64,000 nucleotides of DNA, from positions 1 through 64,000 of the forward strand of contig CAMOWU010000005.1 in NCBI GenBank assembly GCA_946628545.1, given 5' to 3'. The position numbers were made by a program, and so were the translations under genes. A model generated the notes under the pieces. The model saw only the letters and a list, made by a program, of their open reading frames with translations, searched no databases and had not been told where the DNA came from. This document shows, piece after piece, positions 9,661-18,203 of this stretch. Origin of the DNA: an uncultured Bacteroides sp. Its GTDB lineage: Bacteria > Bacteroidota > Bacteroidia > Bacteroidales > Bacteroidaceae. Every line of letters begins with the position of its first letter. Position 1 is the stretch's first letter.

Positions 9661-12110
9661 CCAACATCATCGGTGCGGAGCGTCATGGCAGCACCGACGC
9701 CCTCGTGAACTGGCTGCTCATCGACAGCCGTTCATTGTGTTTTCCTGAAGAGACTTTGTTTTTCGCACTGAAAACCAAGCGCAACGATGGTCTCAAGTAC
9801 ATCAGCGAACTCTACAACCGTGGTGTGAAGAACTTCGTGGTCAACCATATTCCAGAGGTGGCGCGGAGGATGCACGACTGCAACTTCCTCGTTGTGCGCG
9901 ACACGCTCGAGGCTTTGCAGCGACTGGCAGCCTATCACCGTGCCAAGTTCGATATGCCCGTCATCGCCATCACGGGCAGCAATGGAAAGACCACGGTCAA
10001 AGAGTGGCTCTATCAGTTGCTGTCGCCCGACTTCAACATCTGCCGCTCGCCTCGAAGCTACAATTCACAGGTGGGTGTCCCTTTGTCTGTCTGGCTGATC
10101 AATACCCACAACGACATCGCCATCATAGAGGCTGGTATATCCCAACCCGACGAGATGAGGAGCCTCGAGCGAATCATCAAGCCCACCATCGGCGTGATGA
10201 CCAACATTGGGGCGGCACACCAGGAGAATTTCCACACCCTTGAGACCAAATGCGCAGAGAAGATGCTCTTGTTCAAGGACTGCCGGCAGGTGGTGGTCAA
10301 TATGGACGACCATGTCATACGTCGTTCGGCAGCGCTGATTCCCAAGACCTCCAAGGTCGTGACTTGGAGGAGCGACGATGTGGATTCCACCTTGAAGATA
10401 CGGTCCATCGAAAAAGAAGGCGACAACACCGTCGTCAAGTATATGATAGCCGGCGAATTGGGACAATACACCATCCCATTCATTGATGACGCTGCCATAC
10501 AGAACTCCATTACCTGTTTTGCCACCTGCCTGGCATTGCGTCCACGCATCGATATGCACGCCATCGCCCAGCGCATGAGCAAGTTGGAGCCTGTGGCCAT
10601 GCGACTGGAGGTGAAAGACGGACGCAATGGATGCACGCTCATCAACGACTCTTACAACTCTGATATCCATTCGCTCGACATCGCGCTCGACTTCATGTCG
10701 CGCCGCCCCGACACCCGCGAGCAGAAGCGCACACTCATTCTCAGCGACATCCTGCAAAGTGGCGACTCTCCACGCTCTCTCTACAGCCGAGTGGCATCTC
10801 TGGCCGAGAGCCGAGGCATACAGAAGTTCATTGGCGTAGGCGAGGAAATAGCCTCTTGTGCCGACTATTTCCCTATGGAGCGTTATTTCTTCCGAACCAC
10901 CGACGAACTCATCGAAAGCGACGTCTTCCGCCATCTTTCCGATGAATTTGTGCTGATCAAGGGAGCGCGCAACTTCCATTTCGACCATATCACCGAGTTG
11001 CTGACCAAGAAGGTGCACCAGACCATCCTTGAGGTCAACCTCAATGCCCTGGTCGATAACCTCAACTACTACCGGTCATTCCTCAAACCAGAGACCAAGA
11101 TGGTCTGCATGGTGAAGGCGGCTGCTTACGGTGTCGGATCGCTCGAAGTCAGCAAGACCCTTCAGGACCATAAAGTCGATTATCTCGCAGTGGCCACTGC
11201 CGACGAGGGTGTGGAACTCCGCAAGGCAGGCATCACGGCCAACATCATGATTATGAATCCCGAGATGACCTCTTTCAAGACACTTTTCGACTTCCGATTG
11301 GAACCAGAGGTCTTCAGCTTCCAGATTCTCGATGCCCTCATACGGGCTGCCGAGAAAGAAGGAGTGACCAACTTCCCCGTCCACATCAAACTCGACACTG
11401 GCATGCATCGCCTGGGATTCAACCCACGTAAGGACATGGACCGGCTGATTGAGAAACTCACCCGACAGACTGCCCTTGTGCCTTGCAGCGTATTCTCCCA
11501 TTTCGTCGGTAGCGACGGCGACAATTTCGACGACTTCTCGCATCGTCAGTTCGATCTCTTCGACGAGGCCAGCTCGCAGCTACAGTCGGTCTATGGGCAC
11601 AAAATCATCCGCCATATCTGCAACTCAGCCGGTATCGAGCATTTCCCACAGTACCATCTTGACATGGTGCGTCTTGGACTTGGACTCTACGGCATCAATC
11701 CACGAACCAACCAAGTGTTGCACAACATCGCCACACTGAAGACCACCATTCTTCAGATACGTGATGTGCGCGCAGGGGATTCCATTGGCTACAGCCGAAA
11801 GAGTTTTGTGGATCGCGACAGCCGTATCGCTGCCATACCCATTGGTTATGCCGACGGACTCAACCGTCATTTGGGCAACCGTCATTGCTACTGCTTGGTC
11901 AACGGGAAGAAAGCCCCATATATCGGCAACATCTGCATGGATGTCTGCATGATTGACGTCACTGGCATCGACTGTGAAGAGGGCGACCAAGTGGTCATCT
12001 TCGGCGACGAGCTCCCAGTCACCGTTCTCAGCGATGCCCTCGACACCATCCCCTACGAAATCCTCACGGGTGTCAGCGACCGCGTCCAGCGTATCTACAT
12101 CCAGGAGTAG
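9636..12110 (+). CDS. murF-alr: Bifunctional UDP-N-acetylmuramoyl-tripeptide:D-Ala-D-Ala ligase / alanine racemase (MurF-Alr fusion)
   Basis: N-terminal Mur ligase (VIAITGSNGKTTVKEWLYQLL) and C-terminal Alr (MVCMVKAAAYGVGSLEVS PLP lysine region, KLDTGMHRLGF, YIGNICMDVCMIDVT). Starts 25 nt inside the GSCFA gene end. Confidence 0.96.
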   Translation: MQYKIGDIANIIGAERHGSTDALVNWLLIDSRSLCFPEETLFFALKTKRNDGLKYISELYNRGVKNFVVNHIPEVARRMHDCNFLVVRDTLEALQRLAAYHRAKFDMPVIAITGSNGKTTVKEWLYQLLSPDFNICRSPRSYNSQVGVPLSVWLINTHNDIAIIEAGISQPDEMRSLERIIKPTIGVMTNIGAAHQENFHTLETKCAEKMLLFKDCRQVVVNMDDHVIRRSAALIPKTSKVVTWRSDDVDSTLKIRSIEKEGDNTVVKYMIAGELGQYTIPFIDDAAIQNSITCFATCLALRPRIDMHAIAQRMSKLEPVAMRLEVKDGRNGCTLINDSYNSDIHSLDIALDFMSRRPDTREQKRTLILSDILQSGDSPRSLYSRVASLAESRGIQKFIGVGEEIASCADYFPMERYFFRTTDELIESDVFRHLSDEFVLIKGARNFHFDHITELLTKKVHQTILEVNLNALVDNLNYYRSFLKPETKMVCMVKAAAYGVGSLEVSKTLQDHKVDYLAVATADEGVELRKAGITANIMIMNPEMTSFKTLFDFRLEPEVFSFQILDALIRAAEKEGVTNFPVHIKLDTGMHRLGFNPRKDMDRLIEKLTRQTALVPCSVFSHFVGSDGDNFDDFSHRQFDLFDEASSQLQSVYGHKIIRHICNSAGIEHFPQYHLDMVRLGLGLYGINPRTNQVLHNIATLKTTILQIRDVRAGDSIGYSRKSFVDRDSRIAAIPIGYADGLNRHLGNRHCYCLVNGKKAPYIGNICMDVCMIDVTGIDCEEGDQVVIFGDELPVTVLSDALDTIPYEILTGVSDRVQRIYIQE

Positions 12111-12249
12111 GTTGGCGAGATCAGGAATTGACAACAGATACTTTTTAATGATTCTTGATGAGTTTTCAAAAGCAATAGTATAATTTTGTATTTCAATTAT
12201 AAATAGAACGATGGACAATAATTCTACTTACCTAAGATTTCCAGGAAAG

Positions 12250-13464
12250 ATGAAGGTGTTTTTCATCTCGTTCCTATTCGTTTTCGCATTTGCGAGTCTC
12301 AACGCACAATCCACCAGAGCCGACTTGGCCAAGATACGAGTGTCGAAAGACGGTGACTTCAAGTATTGGTACAGCAACTCACCTGCACTGCAGAAATTGA
12401 AGGCTTTCGTTGCGGAAGTGACTGATGAGAACAGCGACAAGTTCGTGCCTGTATCCGACCGCATCGCCACTTTCGACATCGACGGCACATTGCTTTGCGA
12501 GACTGCACCCTACTATTTCAACTGGTTGCTCTATATCCACCGCTTCCTCTACGACGACACCTTCACTCCCAATGAAGAAGACCGGACACGCGCCAAAGAA
12601 ATCGAAGACATCGTGATGAACCAGAAATCCATACCTGAAGGCTGGGGGGACCAGCAGCAGGAAGACCAGGCTATGGGCTTCGTAGGAATGACGCAGAAAG
12701 AGATGGAGGACTACGTGAGCCGTTTCATAGAGACGGAACCCGTCTGGAACCTCTCCAACCTGACTTGGGGCACAGCCCTCTATTGGCCTATGATTGAGGT
12801 CGTGAGCTATCTCGTGGCCAACGATTTCCAGGTCTATATCTGCAGCGGTGTGGACCGTGATGTGGCGCATGCGTTGTTGAAAGACATCTATGAAATCCCA
12901 CGCTATCGTATCATGTCATCCGATGTCTATTATCTGCCCGAGAACATGCTGAAAGAACTCGACTATAAGGGCATGCCCATGTTTGAATCCTACAGCTTCG
13001 ACCAACTCAAAGGCCAACGCGTGGTGCGAGGCGCCTTCAAGAACCTTTGCACTGGCTACAACAAGGTGGACGCCATGGTGCGTGAACTGGCGCAGCAGCC
13101 TATCCTCACTTGGGGCAACTCCACGGGCGACTTCCCCATGTTTGAGTTTGTCACCACCAACAACCCTTATCCTTCCATCGCTTTCTGCCAGATCTGCGAC
13201 GACACCGACCGTGAGTTCGGCAATCCCTCCAAAGCTGAGAAATGCAAGAAAGCCTGTGAAGAGAACGGTTGGGTCAGCGTGTCGATGCACGATGAGTGGG
13301 CCACCATCTACGGACCTGAAGTCGTGAAGCAGATACCTACTGCTGTCAATGCCATCACAACCGATGCTGAGCCTTCCATCATCTACAATCTGCAAGGACA
13401 GCGGGTGGCCGCTCCGCAGCGCGGTGTGAACATCCAGAATGGCAGGAAGTACCTGTCGAGATAA
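12250..13464 (+). CDS. Secreted HAD-superfamily phosphatase-like protein
   Basis: Signal peptide (MKVFFISFLFVFAFASLNAQ), HAD motif I FDIDGTLLCE, and GNSTGDFPMFEF. Tail YNLQGQRVAAPQRGVNIQNGRKYLSR resembles a sorting tail. ORF begins at 12211. Confidence 0.85.
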   Translation: MKVFFISFLFVFAFASLNAQSTRADLAKIRVSKDGDFKYWYSNSPALQKLKAFVAEVTDENSDKFVPVSDRIATFDIDGTLLCETAPYYFNWLLYIHRFLYDDTFTPNEEDRTRAKEIEDIVMNQKSIPEGWGDQQQEDQAMGFVGMTQKEMEDYVSRFIETEPVWNLSNLTWGTALYWPMIEVVSYLVANDFQVYICSGVDRDVAHALLKDIYEIPRYRIMSSDVYYLPENMLKELDYKGMPMFESYSFDQLKGQRVVRGAFKNLCTGYNKVDAMVRELAQQPILTWGNSTGDFPMFEFVTTNNPYPSIAFCQICDDTDREFGNPSKAEKCKKACEENGWVSVSMHDEWATIYGPEVVKQIPTAVNAITTDAEPSIIYNLQGQRVAAPQRGVNIQNGRKYLSR

Positions 13465-13479
13465 AACCTACAACTGCCT

Positions 13480-14562
13480 ATGACGGAATATATCATCAAG
13501 AAGAACCTGGGAGGGACACTGCTGGCGGTCCTGATCTTCATCCTCAGTTGGTACGCGTCTGATACCCCTGATGATGTGATGATGACCTTTGTCTGCGTGT
13601 TCATGTTTGTATGGATCATGCGACTGATCTTTTCTGGATCCAGAGGCGGCAACGGACGAAAGGCCATCATCATGGTCTGCGGTCTGTTCGGACTGCTGAA
13701 GCTCATCTGGTATGTCGTCTCTCTCAAGCCCATTCGCCGATGGTTGTTCCGTTTGTATTATGTAGGGCCTTCCCCCAGGCCTTATCCCTATCTTCCCCTT
13801 TTCGGGTCATTGCTCGACACCCATGTCATGATGTACAAGCTGTCAGCGGCTTTCTATCGCGACAAAACCCCGGCAGCCAGGGCTGCACTGTGGCGACTGC
13901 TGGCGCGAGGGGTTATCCTGCTGGGGCAAGACCTGCGGGGGCAGGCTGCTCTCTTGTTGAATGAATGGATCGATTCCCCCAGCGACGGGTTGGACCAGGA
14001 ACTGGAGAAAGCGCTCTTCTGTTTCCTCAAGCAGAGCAAGCCGCTTTATGGGGCGATAGACCCTTCTTCTGTGGAAGCGGTCATGACACACTGCAATGAC
14101 ACCCGTCGCGATTCTTTCCAGTACCACTTCGCTGATCTGCTCAACACGGGTATCAGTCTGAAGGCCTACTTGCAACGCGATGTGCGCAACATCTTCGGCA
14201 TGAAGCGTTTTCTCAGCAACCTGACTGGCAATTATGGCAAATATGTGGTGCCAGAGTTGGCCGATGCACAGTCAACAGGCACGCAGATTCCTGAAATCAG
14301 TCTGGTCTGGAAAGAGTATATGACTTTTGCCTACCTCTTTGGAATAGAAGGCCGAGTGTGGCGGCAACTCACGTCGATGTTGCCTCCCGGGCTCGACAGT
14401 CCATTGTTTCAGCAACTCAAGATCAGCCAGCCACACAGAAAAGCATTGAAAAGGCTGATGGACAGGGTCAGCGTAGCCACACCGGCAGTTGAGGATGCGG
14501 TGGCAGGCAAGATGGGACTGTTGCCCATCGCCTGGCACGCCAACGAAATCTACGACATTTAA
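13480..14562 (+). CDS. Predicted membrane protein resembling a DUF2207 C-terminal region (paralogue 1)
   Basis: Two hydrophobic segments, LIWYVVSLKPIRRWLFR, and FLSNLTGNYGKYVVPELAD...LVWKEYMTFAYLFGIEGRV matching the next ORF. Confidence 0.6.
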   Translation: MTEYIIKKNLGGTLLAVLIFILSWYASDTPDDVMMTFVCVFMFVWIMRLIFSGSRGGNGRKAIIMVCGLFGLLKLIWYVVSLKPIRRWLFRLYYVGPSPRPYPYLPLFGSLLDTHVMMYKLSAAFYRDKTPAARAALWRLLARGVILLGQDLRGQAALLLNEWIDSPSDGLDQELEKALFCFLKQSKPLYGAIDPSSVEAVMTHCNDTRRDSFQYHFADLLNTGISLKAYLQRDVRNIFGMKRFLSNLTGNYGKYVVPELADAQSTGTQIPEISLVWKEYMTFAYLFGIEGRVWRQLTSMLPPGLDSPLFQQLKISQPHRKALKRLMDRVSVATPAVEDAVAGKMGLLPIAWHANEIYDI

Positions 14563-14574
14563 GCCACTATAGAG

Positions 14575-15510
14575 ATGAACAGCGTATTTCCCTTCCCCAT
14601 ACACATACTTCTGGCACAACCTGCCATCAAGTTCTTCGCCGATCGAGGAGAAGATGCTTTCTTCTTCAGGTACCTCCCTGAGTGGCTCGACATGCTCCTT
14701 TCTATGATCACCATTGTCATGGTTCCTGTGCTTGTCATCATTGTATTCGTGGGCATGTGGCGCAAGACCTTCAACCTCATCTGGTATATCATCTCGCTCC
14801 AACCACTCAGGAGATACCTGCTACGCAAGCGGTTGCAGGAAGGGCTGGAGTATTATCGCGACCTACCCGCCGGCGGCGACTTGAAGATTGCCAATGCTGT
14901 GATGAACTCCTTGTCGTCTTCGCCTATAGCCGATTATCAAGGGCTATTCGGCGCACTTCTGCTGAGACTCATCGACAAAGGCGCCCTTGTGATGGAGAAC
15001 AAGGCCACCATGTATGGCGCTGAGCCACATCCCGTGCTGAGTGTGGGCAAGCGACCTAAGGAGGAACAACACGAATTGGAACAGCAGTTCCTTTCCATGC
15101 TGGTCACTGCGGCAGGCAACGATGGTGTACTGCAACCCAGGGAATTGCAGCAATACCTGCGCAAAAGTAAGGAGAAGCCCTTGTTTTTCAAGACCCTTCA
15201 GACGCTGACCAAGGAAGAGCAGGCCGCAGCCGCCGATCCCGACACTGCCCGCCAGGTGCTTGGACTGCGCAAGTTCCTGAACGACTTCACACTCATCGGC
15301 ATCCGCGACATCAAGGAAATGCCCCTGTGGAAGGAATACCTGGTCTATGCCACACTTTTCGGCATTGCCGACCAAGTCAGCAAGAACTTCGGCGAGATCT
15401 ATTCCGACTATTTCAACGCCAACAACCTGGCGCTCACCCAGCTCCATATCATTGGAAACAATGCGCTCGTCACCTACACCAACGCTGTAATCAACGGCAT
15501 GAAGCAGTAG
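14575..15510 (+). CDS. Predicted membrane protein resembling a DUF2207 C-terminal region (paralogue 2)
   Basis: LIWYIISLQPLRRYLLRKRLQEG...LRKFLNDFTLIGIRDIKEMPLWKEYLVYATLFGIADQV; collinear with the upstream paralogue. Confidence 0.65.
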   Translation: MNSVFPFPIHILLAQPAIKFFADRGEDAFFFRYLPEWLDMLLSMITIVMVPVLVIIVFVGMWRKTFNLIWYIISLQPLRRYLLRKRLQEGLEYYRDLPAGGDLKIANAVMNSLSSSPIADYQGLFGALLLRLIDKGALVMENKATMYGAEPHPVLSVGKRPKEEQHELEQQFLSMLVTAAGNDGVLQPRELQQYLRKSKEKPLFFKTLQTLTKEEQAAAADPDTARQVLGLRKFLNDFTLIGIRDIKEMPLWKEYLVYATLFGIADQVSKNFGEIYSDYFNANNLALTQLHIIGNNALVTYTNAVINGMKQ

Positions 15511-15557
15511 CTATGTCATTTTTTTTGCTTTAGTGATATAATTCGAAAAAAAACGTG

Positions 15558-15565
15558 TAACTTTG
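15558..15565 (+). promoter_or_regulatory. Candidate Bacteroidetes -7 element TAACTTTG
   Basis: taactttgc upstream of the AT-rich cassette; the -33 TTTG is not at canonical spacing. Confidence 0.4.
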
Positions 15566-15595
15566 CATCTGATGTTGATGCGTTCTTAATAAGAA

Positions 15596-16543
15596 TTGCT
15601 ATTATCCGCAAAGACGCTTATGAATCAGAGTGAAGAACTTATCATAAAAATTCCATACATATCTAATGAAACTCGTATTGGCAATAGTTTCAATTATCTG
15701 ATTAAGGTAATTGAGCAATCCAACTCGTGTGATGTGAGCGTTGTATGGGATTTTGAAGACGTGGTTTTTCTCCATCCTTTCTTCTTAGCTCCATTAGCCT
15801 TATATAAGGAAACATCAAATAAGAATATTTCCTGCATAAACATGTCTTTGAGGTTGCAATCATACTTTAATGACATATATTTTGACAGGATGCTCTATTT
15901 CAGAGACGATGCGAAGGAGGAAATAGAGGCTGTGATGAATGATTATATGCAAAAGAGCTATACGCCTCTATGTTGTTTTGCAATGTCTGAAACAAATAAG
16001 GATACGTTTAGTTCTGTTTTTCGGAATATCATCTCTAAACAGTCTTCTTTGGGAATAGATAGCATTACACCATTAAGTTATTTTATTAGTGAATTACTTG
16101 ATAATATTTATGAGCATTCGTTCAGCGAAAAAGGCTATATTTTTGCGCAGTACCTTGAGAATGAAAATAGTCTTTTTTTGTTTATAGCCGATATTGGTAT
16201 TACTGTAGCTGGAAGTTTCAAGAATAGAGGACTATTCCAATCAGATATTGATGGTGATGATGCTGTCGCTCTTAGGCTGGCTAATGAAGGATACTCCACA
16301 AAGAACCGTCCCGAGGCAGAAAATAGGGGATATGGCATTTCTACTACAAAACAAATGTTGGTTGAGGGATTGGGGGGATCCTTCTTTATGATTTCTGGCG
16401 GTGCTTTCCATCGTTATGAACGAGGGGCAGAAAACTATTATGCTAATATAAAGAATCTTCTTTACTGGCCAGGAACGATTGTTCTATTGAGAATTCCCTG
16501 TACCATACCTCAAGGATTTAATTATATTGACTATTTAGAATAG
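15596..16543 (+). CDS. ATP-binding (HATPase_c/anti-sigma-like) protein with a possible N-terminal STAS-like region
   Basis: SYFISELLDNIYEHS (N-box like), LFIADIGITVAGSF (G1-like), NRGYGISTTKQMLVEGLGGSFFMISG (G2-like). N-terminal VVWDFEDVVFLHPFFLAPLALYKE looks STAS-like. ATG at 15620 is an alternative start. Confidence 0.75.
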   Translation: MLLSAKTLMNQSEELIIKIPYISNETRIGNSFNYLIKVIEQSNSCDVSVVWDFEDVVFLHPFFLAPLALYKETSNKNISCINMSLRLQSYFNDIYFDRMLYFRDDAKEEIEAVMNDYMQKSYTPLCCFAMSETNKDTFSSVFRNIISKQSSLGIDSITPLSYFISELLDNIYEHSFSEKGYIFAQYLENENSLFLFIADIGITVAGSFKNRGLFQSDIDGDDAVALRLANEGYSTKNRPEAENRGYGISTTKQMLVEGLGGSFFMISGGAFHRYERGAENYYANIKNLLYWPGTIVLLRIPCTIPQGFNYIDYLE

Positions 16544-16550
16544 AATAAAG

Positions 16551-16895
16551 ATGAAACAGATTATATTATTGAAGCAACTATTCGGTTCTGATATATTTGC
16601 TCGGTCTCGATCGAAAGTGTTGAGAAATATTATTGATAATGGTGGCGATGAAATAATTCTTGATTTTGACGGTGTCAATTTCATCTCTCGCTCTTTTTGT
16701 GATGAGCTGTTCAATCTTGAATCTGACTGCCAGAACAAGAGTTTAGAGTATATCAACCGAAATGCTACAATAGTAGCAATGATGCAGAGAGTTGCTGATG
16801 GCAGGCAAAAAGAACGTATTCGTGGAATCCAGCACCCAAAGATGTATGTATTTAATGATATGGAAAGCTTATCGGCTTTTCTTTCAGCGCAATGA
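16551..16895 (+). CDS. STAS-like (DUF4325-type) protein
   Basis: 114 aa; EIILDFDGVNFISRSFCDELFNL is characteristic of STAS-like/DUF4325 proteins paired with ATPases. Confidence 0.75.
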   Translation: MKQIILLKQLFGSDIFARSRSKVLRNIIDNGGDEIILDFDGVNFISRSFCDELFNLESDCQNKSLEYINRNATIVAMMQRVADGRQKERIRGIQHPKMYVFNDMESLSAFLSAQ

Positions 16896-16961
16896 GATTC
16901 TTTCAAATGACTTATTCGATGGATTATTCATCAACCATTTGTTTCTAATTTACGCAATTCA

Positions 16962-17384
16962 GTGTTTACTAAAGAAGACTGCAAGATGCTGGAGGAGAAC
17001 CTCCGCGGCACAATGGTCGAGGCCATGGGAGTGGAGTTCTTGACCTCCGACGATGATGTGGCTTTGGCGAGAATGCCAATCACGCCCACTACTCGTCAGT
17101 ATTTCGGAATCCTGCACGGCGGTGCCTCGTTGGCTTTTGCCGAGACCCTCGCTGGTGCTGCCACCGCCCACTTTGTGGGACTGAAGAAGCGGATCTGTGG
17201 CTTGAGTGTCACAGGCAACCATGTAGGCATGTCTGCCACCGAAGGATGGGTCTATGGACGTGCCACAGCCATTCATCTGGGACGCTCCACCCACGTATGG
17301 AACGTCGATATCGTAGGTGAGGACGGTCGGCTCATTTCTACTGAGCGGGTCACCAACATGATCCTCGATCCTAAAGCCCCTTAA
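16962..17384 (+). CDS. Hotdog-fold PaaI-type acyl-CoA thioesterase
   Basis: GILHGGASLAFAETLAGAATAHFV...GLSVTGNHVGMSATEGWVYGRATAIHLGRSTHVW. GTG start at 16962, or ATG at 16986. Confidence 0.88.
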   Translation: MFTKEDCKMLEENLRGTMVEAMGVEFLTSDDDVALARMPITPTTRQYFGILHGGASLAFAETLAGAATAHFVGLKKRICGLSVTGNHVGMSATEGWVYGRATAIHLGRSTHVWNVDIVGEDGRLISTERVTNMILDPKAP

Positions 17385-17403
17385 GGTCTTTAAGGTCCCT
17401 AAG
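17380..17403. repeat. Short nonamer repeat CTTAAGGTC-TTTAAGGTC-CCTAAG at the thioesterase stop
   Basis: Same unit family as 6611-6672; contains the TAA stop (17382-17384). Confidence 0.65.
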
Positions 17404-17438
17404 AATAATAAACAACAACAACCAAACAACCATAACCA

Positions 17439-18065
17439 ATGAAAAAACTTTACATATTCTTTTTGTCGCTGGTTTGCCTCTCGTTCTACTCCTGCGATTG
17501 GTTCAAGACAGGTGGAGGCGATGGCGTCGATAGCATCGACACCGCCTCACACGACACTTTCACCGTCATTCCAGTCGATCTGCCTAAGTTCAATGAGGTT
17601 CAGGGCACTGTAGGTGATGGCACTTCTATGAATTACCTGGAGCTCATCACCGACAAGGGCGACACACTGTCATTGCGCACTTCAGGCGCCAACTTCATCG
17701 GAGAATTGTATGCGTCGCAGAAGGTGAGCGTCTTCTACAACACCATCGACGACGAGGACGTGGCTTCCGTAGTGGTCAATCTCACTCAGCTGAGGTCGAA
17801 ATGGGCTCAGGTCAACAGCCAAGACCAGGATTTGGGCATGTGGCTCACACCCGAGGGAAAGGTGCTCACCGACAGTACCGACGTAGGCTACACTCGGTGG
17901 GAAATCCGCGATGGCTCCTTCCTCCTCTCTTATCCTGTGGAGACGCAGAACCGCGAAATCGGCACCGTGCTGAAGTCCGACACCTTCACAATCACCCGAC
18001 TCGACAACGAGCGACTGGAACTCTCCAGCCACGGTGTGGGATATGCCTTCAAGCGTGAACTCTGA
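17439..18065 (+). CDS. Hypothetical lipoprotein
   Basis: Lipobox-like LVCLSFYSCDWF after a short signal peptide; beta-rich remainder; no family recognised. Confidence 0.7.
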   Translation: MKKLYIFFLSLVCLSFYSCDWFKTGGGDGVDSIDTASHDTFTVIPVDLPKFNEVQGTVGDGTSMNYLELITDKGDTLSLRTSGANFIGELYASQKVSVFYNTIDDEDVASVVVNLTQLRSKWAQVNSQDQDLGMWLTPEGKVLTDSTDVGYTRWEIRDGSFLLSYPVETQNREIGTVLKSDTFTITRLDNERLELSSHGVGYAFKREL

Positions 18066-18093
18066 TGGACTATTCCTGAGGTGTAGAGACATA

Positions 18094-18155
18094 GTAGGAG
18101 GTGCGGCATTCCTGCCGCACAAAGAAACGTTCGGCAGGAATGCCGAACCTCCTAC
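18094..18155. repeat. REP-like palindrome, copy B (inverted relative to copy A)
   Basis: gtaggaggtgcggcattcctgccgc (18094-18118) / tcggcaggaatgccgaacctcctac (18131-18155): 24/25 paired. Reverse complement aligns with copy A including the CGAACGTTT loop. Confidence 0.85.
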
Positions 18156-18203
18156 CTTAACCAATGAAATTACACGTTTGTAATACTGGACCAACTTATA
18201 TAG

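Noticed and set aside
15540-16930. AT-rich cassette as a prophage or integrated element
   Set aside because: No integrase, tRNA target, direct-repeat boundaries or phage genes seen; only two small genes, so called a cassette or islet.
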